From Limnanthes douglasii subsp. nivea (lineage: Eukaryota; Streptophyta; Magnoliopsida; Brassicales; Limnanthaceae): DNA of 64,000 nt. The position numbers and the translations under genes are program-made. Positions 34,164-45,376 of this stretch are shown here, one piece after another. Where the stretch lies: contig JAUPFV010000004.1 of NCBI GenBank assembly GCA_036936605.1, forward strand, positions 68,658,352 to 68,722,351. Direction: 5' to 3'. The notes under the pieces were generated by a model. That model saw only the letters and a list, made by a program, of their open reading frames with translations. It ran no database searches and was not told the DNA's origin. Numbering within the stretch: the first letter of the stretch is position 1; each line of letters opens with the position of its first letter.

Positions 34164-34555
34164 TCGGTGTTAGGTTTGACACAAGAATAATGTCTACACC
34201 TACCTAGACAAGACAATTTCCAAATGCACAAAATACAAATCTGGAGAGAATAAAAAAACCATAATTTGAACTTTTAAATTAATGTTATCGAATAATTCTA
34301 ATCCTATACCCTAAACATAAGTAATATGTTTACTTATGAATATATAACTTTGTCTATTATTTTATTTTACTTGTTTACTCGGTAATATATACGATTGAAA
34401 ATCAGAATAAGTAAATTAGATGTACATCATACAAGGACCTGTTGACGTAGAAGAAAAACAATGTTGACAAACAAGTTTTAAATGGAACGTACGTAAATAT
34501 CAACAATTAGCGTGACTACATTGCCCTAAACCCTAAAATCGTAAATCCAAATCTA
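34164..34555. other. AT-rich spacer with a short telomere-like motif
   Basis: CCCTAAACCCTAAA occurs near 34524-34537, a short interstitial telomere-type or telo-box motif. No gene recognised. Confidence 0.4.
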
Positions 34556-34560
34556 GAAAC

Positions 34561-34862
34561 TGTTGGGAAATCTGTTATAAGTAATTTAGTTAATTGAGAA
34601 TAATGCAGTGAAAGACAAAGGACCTAATAGACGTGTTTATTTCTGCAGAAGCAAATACCTATTTAAACTACATTACAGAAGGAAATAACTGAACTAAAAA
34701 ACTGAAAATCCTACAAACTCTCCATGACTAGCACGTTATTCCAGTACTTGTCCTACAAACAGGCAACTACCTGGCGACCTGTTCTCCTTAGCTAAAGACT
34801 GGGTCATACCAGAACACGAATAAATAAATAAAACATAATAAAAGTTTAGATTAAATCCAACA
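34561..34862 (-). repeat. 3' LTR (minus orientation) of the rearranged copia
   Basis: On the plus strand it runs TGTTGGGAAATC to AAATCCAACA, so the ends are the inverted pair TGTTGG and CCAACA. The internal side shows the minus-strand polypurine tract in ATTCCCCCGTAATC. Confidence 0.9.
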
Positions 34863-34876
34863 AATTCCCCCGTAAT

Positions 34877-35240
34877 CTAAACTGTTCCAGGTAACTCTTT
34901 GATCCCCAGAAGCTTGCGCATCCTTTCGAACTTCACCACAGTGAGGGCTTTAGTCAGAGAATCTGCTCGCTGCAAATCCGTATTTACGTGTTTAACAATA
35001 ATCTCACCTTTCTCGACACATTCCCGGATGAAATGGTAGCGTATATCTATATGCTTACTGCGCCCGTGAAACATAGGATTCTTGGCTAAATCGATAGCGG
35101 ACTTGTTATCCAAGTAGATCACCACAGGACTGATACACTCACTTGTGATCTGAGCTAATAATTTTCGTAACCAAATTGCTTGGCAAGCTGCTGCAGTGGC
35201 TGCCATAAACTCCGCTTCGCAAGACGACAGAGCTACACAT
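34877..35240 (-). pseudogene. copia RNase H C-terminal end, sense arm
   Basis: It reads AATAAACQAIWLRKLLAQITS-like sequence (as AATAAACQAIWLRKLLAQ), VVIYLDNKSAIDLAKNP, KHIDIRYHFIRECVEKGEI and ADSLTKAL, ending ELPGTV. The frame is intact but lacks everything upstream. It overlaps the antisense arm (36086-36253) for about 170 bp of near identity in opposite orientation. Confidence 0.88.
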
Positions 35241-35244
35241 TTCA

Positions 35245-35393
35245 GTTTTTTAGTTCAGTTATTTCCTTCTGTAATGTAGTTTAAATAGGTATTTGCTTCT
35301 GCAGAAATAAACACGTCTATTAGACACATTCTCCTTTATCTTGCACTGCATTATTCTCAATTAACTAAATTACTTATAACAGATTTCCCAACA
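35245..35393 (+). repeat. truncated LTR (plus orientation) with primer site
   Basis: The last 149 bp of the same LTR in the opposite orientation, ending ACAGATTTCCCAACA. It is followed by TGGTATCAGAG (35397-35407), the initiator-methionine tRNA primer site used by copia elements. Confidence 0.88.
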
Positions 35394-35521
35394 ATCTGGT
35401 ATCAGAGTCTGTCATTGATGTAGTGGAGCTTGAATGTTGAATCGATCCTTGGGAATGCACTGAGTCTGCAGAATAAGGTTCCGAATGAGAGTCATTTTCA
35501 CCCTCAGACTCGAGTGTTGTA

Positions 35522-36253
35522 GTGATAAATGAGTTCAAGAAAAGGATGAATGGAAGCTTTGAGATGAGAAATTTGGGAAAGCTTTCTTATTACTTGGGTA
35601 TAGAAGTGAGTCAGAGTAAGGGACGTATTGAGCTAAAGCAGACAAACTATGCTAAGAAGATTCTAGAAAAAGCTGGCATGAGTGAGTGCAACTCGACGAA
35701 ATTCCCGATGGATCCCAAAGAAAATATTGGCAAAGATGAAGGTGGAAAGCTGGTAGACACAACTCAGTTCAAAAGTCTAGTTTGTGGCTTACGATACCTG
35801 GTTCACACACGACCAGATATCGCATTCTCTGTTGGCATAATCAGTAGGTACATGGAAAAAACCACGGTGGTGCATCTCAATGCTGCAAAAAGGATCTTAC
35901 ACTATATCAAGGGCACTCTGAACTATGGTCTCGTGTATACAAGAAACAGCGGTAATAATGTATTGACAGGCTACAGTGACAGCGATTTAGCGGGGCAAGT
36001 CGAAGATAGGAAAAGTACCAGTGGGATGGTGTTTTACTTAGATGAAAGCTTGATAACCTGGGTCTCGCAAAAACAGAAATGTGTAGCTCTGTCGTCTTGC
36101 GAAGCGGAGTTTATGGCAGCCACTGCAGCAGCTTGCCAAGCAATTTGGTTACGAAAATTATTAGCTCAGATCACAAGTGAGTGTATCAATCCTGTGGTGA
36201 TCTACTTGGATAACAAGTCCGCTATCGATTTAGCCAAGAATCCTATGTTTCAA
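35522..36253 (+). pseudogene. copia late RT and RNase H, inverted arm
   Basis: A frame open from about 35522 to a stop at 36254-36256 reads MRNLGKLSYYLGIEVSQSKG, LVHTRPDIAFSVGIISRYM, GYSDSDLAGQVEDRKSTSG and ALSSCEAEFMAAT. The RT catalytic YVDD region is absent; the start is fused to leader sequence near 35520. It ends at NPMF, where the sequence switches to the reversed primer site. There are no stops inside, so the source element was probably young when copied. Confidence 0.88.
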
Positions 36254-36274
36254 TGACAGACTCTGATACCAGAT

Positions 36275-36583
36275 TGTTGGGAAATCTGTTATAAGTAATT
36301 TAGTTAATTGAGAATAATGCAGTGAAAGACAAAGGAGAATGTGTCTAATAGACGTGTTTATTTCTGCAGAAGCAAATACCTATTTAAACTACATTACAGA
36401 AGGAAATAACTGAACTAAAAAACTGAAACTCCTACAAACTCTCCATAACTAGCACGTTATTCCAGTACTTGTCCTATAAACAGTCAACTACCTGGCGACC
36501 TGTTCTCCTTAGCTAAAGACGGGGTCATACCAGAAGACGAATAAATAAATAAAACATAATAAAAGTTTAGATTAAGTCCAACA
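36275..36583 (-). repeat. 5' LTR (minus orientation) of the rearranged copia
   Basis: It aligns with 34561-34862 and has an extra GAATGTGT-type block. It is preceded on the plus strand by the reversed primer site CTCTGATACCA (36261-36271). Confidence 0.9.
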
Positions 36584-36588
36584 GAAAC

Positions 36589-36797
36589 CCGAAACCCAAA
36601 ACTGAAATGTGGAATACTATTAAAAGTTGCTAGAGAATGTGGCAACTAGTACAACGTCCATTTATACAATAATTTCTTTATCAGAATGATTTTAATTTTC
36701 AATCCTATATAGTTATGAGTAAACCAGAGACATACTGTTTGCATTTACAGCTTTTCAAAAAGATTGTTATTTCCTTACAGATACATTCTGCCAAAGC
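36589..36797. other. host flank of the copia insertion
   Basis: It continues the sequence broken at 34560. No gene recognised. Confidence 0.4.
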
Positions 36798-36815
36798 TCC
36801 ACTGCAGTACTCATT

Positions 36816-36983
36816 TTGGCTATTTTAAAAGGAGTTACCTGTTCTTGCTGATAAGCTATGACAATGGGTCTCATATGGTGCCTTTTTGGAGACTAGGAAG
36901 CAAGTTTTGAGACTGTACGGTTCCACAATAATCAATGGAGTATGTGACCGGTAAAACCAATCATAGACCTGGGCAAGAGAAGT
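36816..36983 (-). mobile_element. SINE-like retroposon, copy 2, with 18-bp duplication
   Basis: A 168-bp unit flanked by TCCACTGCAGTACTCATT (36798-36815) and TCCACTGCAGTACCCATT (36984-37001), matching in 17 of 18 positions. Long variable duplications point to LINE-assisted retroposition. Orientation is set to minus because that strand ends A-rich (CTTTTAAAATAG). No Pol III A or B box is clear, so a tRNA origin is not shown. I do not recognise the family. Confidence 0.6.
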
Positions 36984-37028
36984 TCCACTGCAGTACCCAT
37001 TCAACCTTCCGCCCACCAAAAGCTTCAT

Positions 37029-37480
37029 ATCTTGAGAACGGCTAGAATGGAAAGTAAAAGTATAATAAGTGAAGAAACAACAAAGGTTGCCTCTTCCTAT
37101 GTTGTGGGTAACAAAAGGTTTCGTATATCGTGCCCATAAACCACGCTTTTGTTGGATATTAAAATCAATGGTATTTGACTATTTCTTTTATAAAATAAAT
37201 TAAATAATGGTTAACTATATATTTTGATATTTTCCAAAAATAAAAATAGCTTTTTAACCTTTTAGTTATATACTTTTTAATATTTCGAACAAAAAACAAC
37301 CCAGTTAAACAGTATACTAAACATTTAATGCTTTAAAAACAAAAAACAAAATAAAATCATATGCATTATTATTTTTAAACACAAAATAGTTGTCAACCTT
37401 CTAATTATATATTTTATTAAATTTCAAATATAAAAATAATACACTTTTAATATTATAATTATATGTTTTGGTTATTTTCG
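37029..37480. other. AT-rich spacer leading into the satellite-like array
   Basis: Low-complexity AT-rich sequence with repeated TTTTAGTTATATACTTTTTA-like stretches that may be eroded array units. No gene. Confidence 0.4.
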
Positions 37481-38425
37481 ACATTAGTTAAACAATACCA
37501 AAACTTTACCACTACGAAAATATCGACAAATACTTTAAAATTTAAAAAATCAAATGATTCCAACATCGGAAGCTAAAATTGCGGACTTCAAATTTGATGG
37601 TAATAAAAAATCGTGAGTATAGATTCGTCTTCAAAATTTAAACTATTTTACATGTGATGGTAAAAAATACCTAATCTTTACCATCACGTATATATCGAAA
37701 AATAATATGGAATTAAAAGAAATCACGTGATTCCGACATCCGAAGCAAAAGTTACGGACTTGCAATGGGATGGTAACAAAAAATTGTAAGCACAGATTCG
37801 TCTCTAAAAGTTCTATGTTTCGATATTTGTTAAAAAATAGCAAAACTTTTTAAAACACGTAGATGTCGAAAAATAATATGAAATTTAGAAAAATCACATG
37901 GTCCTCACATTCGACGCCAAAGTTACGGACTTGAAAATGTGGTACTAACAATTTTTTTTTGAGTTATATACTTTACCAGTTCTTTTCGAAAAGCCTTATA
38001 TTTGGACTTTAGTTAAAAAATAACGAAACTTTAACATCCCATAAATATCCAAAAATAATGTGGGATTAAAAAAATCACATGATTTCAACATCCAAAGCAA
38101 AAGTTACGGACTTACAAAGTCCCGTTTTACTAAATTGGTTAAAAATAACGAAATTTTACTATCACGCAGATAACAAATATTAATATAGAATTAAAAAATC
38201 ACATGATTCTGAGATCCAAAGCCAAAGTTACGGATTTGCAAATGCGATGTTAACATTTTAAAATAAGTACCACCGATTCATCTCCAAAAGTCCGTTTTTC
38301 CACCATTAGTTAAAAAAAAGCCCAAACTTTTCTATTACATAGATATCAAAAATTAATGTGGAATTAAAAACAATCACACGATTTCGACATCCAAACCCAA
38401 AGTTACGGACTTGCAAAGATTTAGA
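37481..38425 (+). repeat. satellite-like tandem array, period near 172 bp
   Basis: Six diverged units share AATCACATGATTCCGACATC, then AAAGTTACGGACTTGCAA. The CGGA anchor falls at 37582, 37755, 37925, 38107, 38231 and 38406, so spacings are 173, 170, 182, 124 and 175 bp. One unit is shortened. The array ends about 90 bp before the gypsy A LTR. Confidence 0.8.
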
Positions 38426-38517
38426 GCTACGGTGTTAGAAAATTACCAAAGAAACAAAGCTTGAAAAATTCTGAACATATTTCGATTGTAGATAAATATA
38501 TTAAATCACCTACACAT

Positions 38518-38960
38518 TGATAAGGAAGAATAAAAGACAAGGAGAAAAGTTTGAAGAAGAAATATGACAGGAGAAAAGTGCAAAGGAGAACCATGATAGG
38601 AGGAAAGTGCAGAGAGGAAATTGTGTGAGGGTTAAATTGTAAAAGTTATCTAAGAAATAGCCAGAATAAGAAGAAAATAAAGTGTAGGGACTAAAGATGT
38701 AATTAATAGGAATTAAAGCGTGTGGGGTCCACAATTGTACTATAAAAAGACCACACACGCTTCACAAATCCTGAGATGAATAATATAATATACTTTCTCT
38801 CACTACTTAACCTAAGGGTTCTTACTTTCTCTCTCTAAAATCTGCAACCAAACAAATTACATCTATTCATATTGGCACTAAAAGATTCTCGTATCGCACA
38901 ATCACCACTAAGAAATCCTCGTATCGCAAAAACGCCCCTGGACTTTCTTAGAACTCTTCA
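38518..38960 (+). repeat. 5' LTR of gypsy A
   Basis: 443 bp, TGATAAGGAAGAATAAAAGA to CTCTTCA, aligning with 56908-57298. A TATAAAA box lies near 38741. The primer site TGGCGTCGTCTGTGGGAA follows one base later, at 38962-38979. Confidence 0.9.
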
Positions 38961-39038
38961 GTGGCGTCGTCTGTGGGAAGCGAAGATCGCTCTGACGGCA
39001 ATCGCTTCCTGGAAATACTTCATGTTCCGAGCAGAACT

Positions 39039-40687
39039 ATGGAAGAACAAGGGGACGATTTGGTTAACAATTGCGAGGAGAACCTAGTAGGCGGTGACTA
39101 CTGGAACAATATGGAATACGAGGGACTAGGGGGTCATCGAGTTGGAAATGCTTTTGACGACTCAGATCTGTTGGCTCGAAGGAATGAATTGATGATAGAG
39201 ATCGAAAGATTGAAAGCAGAAAAGGAAACCGTACAGGAGAATCTTCGATTTTCGAGATAAGGAGGGAGGCAGTTATTGAAAAAGAGGAGCGCGAAACTGA
39301 ATTTCATCCCAAAAATAAAGACGACAGATACCGGGGACGCGAGCAGCGATTGCCGAGGAGAAGGGAGAGGCGACGTTCGAATTCGGCTTACTCAAGTGAT
39401 TACTCTCAATACAGCTCCTCGGAGTCGTCCCCACGAAAATACCACAGAAAGAAAAAACGTGATCGCAGGCACACCGATTTCCGAAGAGGAAGAAGCTCGG
39501 AGAGGAAATCTTCGAGGGAAAAGAGTCATCATGTTCGAGGTGGTGATCGGTCTCATAGACAGGCAAAGTATCCTGATAGGAAAGAGGACATGGGCCCGTG
39601 AAATTCGGAGTGCCAGCACCAATACACTCTACCATCTGAGGAGGGGTTGTACTTTTCGAACAATGACAACTTACGATCCAACATTTATCGCACGGGTCAC
39701 AATTGGAGAGCCTCTCCTCTGTCCCCGGAAATTTTAGTGGGAAATCTTCCAAAGCATTTTGATATTTCAAAGCTAGAAAAATTCGATGGGACACAGGACC
39801 CGGATAATCACATCAAACAATTCAAAAAAATTATGGTTAATTTCGACCATGATGATAAGTTGCTGTGCAGAGCATTTTCTCAAACTTTCAAGGGGGTAGC
39901 TTCTAAATGGTACAATAGGATTCCGGAGGGCTCTATAAAGAATTTCGATATGTTTTGGAACATCTTTAGACAACACTTCGTGGGGAGCAAGAAGTTCAGA
40001 GCTAACGGAGACACGATCATCTATTTTCGACAGAAAGTTGGGGAGAGTCTGAAGGATTACACTAATCGTTTTGTCAAAACGAAAACAGACATGGAATATT
40101 GTAAAGATTCAGTGGCGCTTGCAGCTTTCAGGATGGGCCTACTCCCCGGATTGTTGAAGGATACGGTAGCAGAGAGTCAAGCAATGACCTTTAGAGCGTT
40201 ATTAGATCAGGCTGAGAAGAGGATCTTGGTGGAAGAGACTCAGGTGTCAGAAAAAAGATCTGGGGACCAGTTGGATAGGAATTAATTTCAAAGATCCGAG
40301 TCGAGTAACCAGTGCCCCCGTTCTAATGTTCAGGCCAAAAATACGGGTCAATATCCACCGAGGCAGAAATCAAACCCACAATACTATGGCAACCAGCAAA
40401 ATTACAATCAAGGAACGAGACCCATGTCGAATAAGTGGGTTCGACCCGACTATTTTGCGGAGTTAATAGAAAATGTTACTGCAATATTCGACAAAGCGAA
40501 ATCTACGTTACCGTTCAGGAAGCCTTTTCCCATACAGACTCCGAGGGAAAGCAGAAGCGTTAATAAGTACTGCAAGTATCATGAAGATATTGGGCACGAT
40601 ACCAAGGATTGCATAGCTTTGAAAAAAGAAGTGCAAGCCTTGGTCGAGAATGGAATGTTACTAGAGTTTGTCAAAAAGCACTCCTAG
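39039..40687 (+). pseudogene. gypsy A gag
   Basis: The gag start is likely the ATG at 39039 (MEEQGDDLVNNCEEN), with a helix-forming ERLKAEKETVQENL. A frameshift near 39250 moves to an arginine/serine-rich stretch (RRRERRRSNSAYSSDYSQYS, about 39350-39440). Another shift before 39647 leads to the gag domain: KLEKFDGTQDPDNHIKQFK, SKWYNRIPEG, RQHFVGSKKF and KDYTNRFVK. After a stop at 40283-40285 the CCHC-like CKYHEDIGHDTKDC region is at about 40570-40615. A CAG-to-TAG type stop lies at 40685-40687, where gypsy B has CAG. Confidence 0.85.
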
Positions 40688-40696
40688 AAAAACGCC

Positions 40697-41138
40697 ATGG
40701 TGAAAGATGTCCCGAAGAACACTGACACAGCCATGGTGATTTCCGAAGGGGTTGACAACTTTGACGTTGAACATGAATATTTAGACCCCAAGGAGGGGCG
40801 GAACAACGTCAATATGGTGGAAGAGATTATTCCGAAGGGGAGGGTGTATAGCCTCTGTGCTTTCTTCGATTCCTTGGCAATCTTTGGAGGAGACATTATT
40901 GCGGGAAATTCCAACAGCTCCCGTAAGAGGCACAGGGTCAACCTGACTACCCAGATCGAATCAGGAGTGTCAGCGCAAATGCATCGGTCGCCTTCCCCCA
41001 TTATTTGCTTTGACAACGATGATATGCACAATGTCGCAGGCCCCCACGAAGATGCGGTGGTGATCGCTGCAGGCATTGCAGGGGATCAAATTCAAAAAAT
41101 ACTTATCGATACAGAGAGTTCAGCGAATATATTGTTTA
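40697..41138 (+). pseudogene. gypsy A protease, N-terminal part
   Basis: It aligns with the gypsy B protease and contains EDAVVIAAGIAGDQIQKILI. The catalytic DTG reads DTE here (GGG to GAG, near 41108-41116), which would abolish activity. Sequence homology ends a few residues later. Confidence 0.85.
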
Positions 41139-44100
41139 ACCATTTGTTTTATAGTAAGCTAATCAACAATAAACCAGCATTATTAACATAACAAGCATGG
41201 CAGAAGAAATTATTGGCTATGATACCATAAAAACATAAATTACTTCATATATAATCTAACAATAATATCAATATAGAATAATGAAAGTAAAAGCGATAAA
41301 CGAGATCAATAATGTGTACCTTTAGTCATTGGCAATTAAGTATGCTTAATCCAATTGTCATTTTGAATTTTGGTTCCAAACTCTCCTTTCATTCTTGGAT
41401 GGTGTATTTAACTTGTATAAGAGTAAATTTGGTGACCATTTTTAGATTTATCAGATCCATAAATTTATACTAGTCTAACCATCATATATCATATAAGTAA
41501 TTTATTTGATAGGGTAAGTGAGTGGTTTTTTAAAGGTAGAAGAAAGTCAAGGACAAGTTGTCTTGATCGCTGGCAACTTTGTATTATATAGATCATGTCA
41601 TATTTCATTTCTTATAAATATTATTTAGAAATATAAAACAAATCTTATTGAAGAAAATTATATTGTATGAACTCTTAGAATTGGAGATACTATATGTGTA
41701 TAATTTTTAAAAACATGTGTTTATTTACACTAATTCAAGGTTCATGAGTTTGAGAAAGAAAATAATTTGTTATCAAAAAACTTAAAATCAAAATATTGAG
41801 TTATTAATAATTTATTGGTATTGTAATTAAATTTGAGTATGGTCTACATTTTTGGCATAAATGTCTTATCTATGGAGTTATTCCATGTTCAATTTCACAA
41901 AGCATTCATTATATGCGTCCAAAAATTATATTTTTTTCTATTTTTCTATTTTTTTATTTTTCTTATTTTGTTTATTGTTATTGGTAAGAGTTAGTTATAT
42001 AATAGACAAATCGGAATCAAATGATATAACCAATTTTAATTGATTAATATAATAAGTACTAAAGTGAAACTTTACTTATTCTTTGGAAAATCTTAAGATA
42101 TGTATGAATACAGTTTCCATAAAATTATTATTTTTAATATTATATTTGTTTAGGTATATATAGCAATATATTTTAGGATATTATGTATGGTTAGATTTAC
42201 TACAAGAAACTATAAAATAAACTAAATAATTTATTGCTTGATGCGGCATCGACTACTCTACCTTGAGATCCATTTGCTTGCCTGACGCTACTAATAGCTA
42301 TCTAGTGTGTTTTTTCTATGCAGTTTTGTTTTCCCAACCCATTTACTTCATGTAATGAACCATTCAGACTTTTATAATGTAGGATTATTGTATGTTTATA
42401 TATGTTATATGTATATAAAAATTTACATGTTTAGTTGTGATGTAAATATTTGTATATTTAGATGTTTAGAAAGAGTATATTTATGTTACCCCATCTATAT
42501 ATGTTTTAAGAAAGAATGTTAGTATTGAATAAATATATGGAATTCGTGATGTAGGATAAATGACATAAAACCATTATATAATTGGACTTTGCGGGGTGGT
42601 GTCATGCATGCCCAAGCATTATTTGTTTTAAGTTTATAGTTTGAATGACATTCATCTCTCTTCAGATATCTAAGTATTCTAAGAGATATTTTAGATCATG
42701 GAAATTAGTACAGATTTTCATAGTAAGGTGAAAATATAACACGATAATTATTTTTAGTATGAAAGATTATTATTCAACATGAGTCACACGTTGCCACTTC
42801 ATATGTTTATACTATATAGTTGTATGACAAACTCCTCATACTATCTGGATGACCTATGTTTATGCGAGACTTACATGAAAAAGGTTTGGATGCTGACGCC
42901 AAAGTCCATGATTGTGTATGTAAGTTGGCCCACATAAAAAATATGCATATATGTATATGAGATAGATCAAATCATTATATGATGTCATTGATGCATTTAC
43001 ACCAAATACTCATGCAAACTTAACTTTAGTGTTAAATGGTTACGTTAAAGTACGTCATGGGACCTTTGATATGTTAACGATAAGGTCTTAACATTCTACA
43101 TAATATGATCGTAACCAACATAATTTGTTTTAAAATTAGGTACCTTGAAGTAGTATATATAATTATTGCATAATATCTTCAATTAGGATTACGACGATCC
43201 CTTGTTCAAACTTTAAACTAGAAAAATTCAATTTTTTTATGTTAATACGATAATTAATATTAAATGTTATATGATTAGTAATATCTCATTATTCTATAAT
43301 ATTAAACTTAATTTATAATTATAAATTTTATAGTAGTATCTCATAATATTATCATTTAAGTATAACGAAAATATATTATGCTTCTTCATAAAGAAGGTCA
43401 GGATATTTATTACACTATTAAAATAGACAATACTTTTTTTTATTAAGAAATTTAAGCTAAGGATAAAAATATATATACTAAAATGGACAAGATCCAAGCG
43501 TACAAGTCTAGTAATAACCTATAGGGCAGGCTTAAAACATATTATAATAGCTTTTCAAATTAAAACTTTAAATGCTTGTAAATTTTACTTTCAAAATTCA
43601 AAATTCTAGTGCTTTAGTTTTTGGATTTATCCAAATTCGTTAATTCTAAAAAATATTAGAGATTAAAATGTTAATACTCGACTTAATTATAGATAAAGTA
43701 TATGGTAAAAGTTATGAAAAATCAGTAATAAATATATGACAAGGTTAACTTTCAAAATTTCTTTTTTATTGACCTTTTATGAGATTATCATTATTAAAAT
43801 TTTACTTCACCGTTTCTGTTTGAGTTCACCTATTATGAGATTTTTTTATTATTAATGTTAAATTTGAATAATAATGGGAAAATAATATTCAATTTTGATC
43901 AATAAAGAGTTTGCGTGATAAAAACACTTTAGAAAAACACATGTTAGTAATAATGATAATTTATAAAACATAAGAGAATATTTTAGAAAGGTTGGAAAAG
44001 ACTTGAGACTTGGCTAGACCATGAAATTTATTTTTGTACTTTATGGATTGATACAATTATTACCATATAGATTCTCTTCATTCATAAAATACGTTAAATA

Positions 44101-44148
44101 ATTGACAATGGTAATTCGTGTATCGAGAACTTGTAAACTTGGTAAAGT

Positions 44149-44152
<4 letters not shown>
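41139..44152. other. 3-kb AT-rich region, no genes seen
   Basis: Only short AT-driven ORFs. A GGCTATGATACCAT stretch near 41217-41230 resembles a reversed copia primer site, but no LTR pair supports it. No protein motif, RNA gene or clear terminal repeat found. Confidence 0.45.

Positions 44153-44153
<1 letters not shown>

Positions 44154-44190
<37 letters not shown>
44154..44190. repeat. TA microsatellite
   Basis: About 18 uninterrupted AT dinucleotides, 24 bp before the hAT target site. Confidence 0.92.
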
Positions 44191-44192
<2 letters not shown>

Positions 44193-44221
44193 TTGGTAAT
44201 AATTTTATACATAGTTATATA

Positions 44222-45368
44222 CACTGGTGTAGCCAGGATTTGATCCTTATGGGGTCTGGTTATTGTCCAAAATGAAATAACAGAAAATAGAAATCTTTAT
44301 GCTTTTATGCACCATGTATGGATTTTTATTTATTTATTTGGTTCACTGGTGCTTTTTGTATTCATGAAATCCATTATGTACTGGTTATTTTCTTCAGTAA
44401 TTTTTCAATCTATAATCATGAAAACACCAAGATTATCGGGCTTGACGATGCTGCCTCACATTTAGATCTTTTTATCTTAGTTTTATTACTTATCTTCATA
44501 TATTGTGCGTGTATGTTGACACATCTTTGATTGTGTTGAGATTTGTAGGAGTCGAGAGACGGATTTGCAGAGCAACTGATTTTTCATTCAATACTGTCTA
44601 CTTTTCTGTCTGTTTCTCAACTTTCTGTGTATAAAAATTCAATCTTTATCAAGAATAAGCTAGTAACACCTCTTATATTTCAATCGTTTCATATGAGGTT
44701 GGTAGTAACTTGTGAGGTTATTTGATTAAAGATGCAAAATTACAGTGATTCAGCTCACATACTTAATACAATAATACTTAATACAATAACTTTGGTTTGG
44801 TTGAATCAGATATCCGTTTAGTAATAATTATGAGGCTGTCTTTCATTACCATAGATTTATTTTTTAAGATGATGTAAATTTAATACTCTTTGTGATAAGA
44901 TAAGAGAATGATTTGTTTTGGGATGATGGTAAGATTTTAATGTAGATAGGGTTTACGATAGGAGTCATTTATTGCACATGTGAATTTAGAGATTCTTCTT
45001 GTACACCTAAAATTATTAAATAAAATTATTAAATAGTATATGGTAGGAGGAGGAGATTGAGATTGAACCTTCATGTGACCTTATTGATCAAACCAAATTA
45101 AAGTTATTGTATTATTCATGTTCTAACCTTAAAACCTCTCCTTTTCCATGTTCTAACCTTAAAACCTCTCTTTTTCCAAATTAAAACTTAGCGACCAAAA
45201 ACGAATTAGCAGAGTAGCTAAGGTTTGAAACCATGACCTCTGGGTTCCTATCTTAACTTTTTTCCATTGGGGTAGGAAACACCTTGGTATTTTGTAAGTT
45301 TATTAAAAAATATAGATAGCTTCGTGGGTTCCTAGGCACCCATGGACCCCACCGTGGCTCCACCTATG
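44222..45368. mobile_element. non-autonomous hAT transposon
   Basis: An 8-bp exact duplication GTTATATA (44214-44221 and 45369-45376) flanks inverted ends CACTGGTGTAGCCA and, reversed from the right, CATAGGTGGAGCCA (11 of 14 matching). Both the duplication length and the GGNGNAGCCA core are typical of plant hAT elements. The 1,147-bp interior has no transposase motif, so it would depend on a hAT transposase elsewhere. Inside are small tandem duplications (44759-44789 and 45115-45175). Confidence 0.85.
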
Positions 45369-45376
45369 GTTATATA

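Larger units (their letters stand above)
34561..36583 (-). mobile_element. rearranged copia insertion with inverted interior
   Basis: A 2,023-bp insertion flanked by the exact 5-bp duplication GAAAC (34556-34560 and 36584-36588). Two LTRs, both in minus orientation, form the ends (34561-34862 and 36275-36583). In minus order the content is 5' LTR, primer site, then an antisense block (RNase H and late RT, leader, primer site, half an LTR), then sense RNase H, polypurine tract and 3' LTR. gag, protease, integrase and the RT catalytic core are absent. Because one duplication encloses the whole structure, it entered the genome already rearranged. Confidence 0.88.
38518..41138 (+). mobile_element. 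Ty3/gypsy element A, truncated
   Basis: A 5' LTR, primer site, gag and the start of protease, closely related to gypsy B. Similarity to B stops abruptly near 41138, inside the protease, where unrelated AT-rich DNA begins. No 3' LTR follows. The same gag-protease segment occurs again in B (47641-48230), so A and B are two copies and not one interrupted element. Confidence 0.88.

Noticed and set aside
33953..34231. Protein-coding gene from the similar ORFs at 33984-34190 and 36825-37028
   Set aside because: The ORFs lie over the SINE-like repeat, and the duplicated copy has stops in the corresponding frame on either strand.
34520..34540. Telomere or chromosome end from CCCTAAACCCTAAA
   Set aside because: Only two repeat units are present, inside ordinary sequence; such motifs are common in plant promoters.
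39273..39794. 173-residue antisense ORF in gypsy A gag
   Set aside because: It is the shadow of the sense gag reading, whose arginine/serine-rich and gag-domain motifs are clear.
41190..41290. A minus-strand copia LTR with primer site near 41217-41230
   Set aside because: The match to the methionine primer site is partial and no LTR pair, polypurine tract or pol is nearby.
42307..42522. 71-residue ORF in the AT-rich region
   Set aside because: Low-complexity Tyr/Phe/Ile composition typical of AT-rich non-coding DNA.
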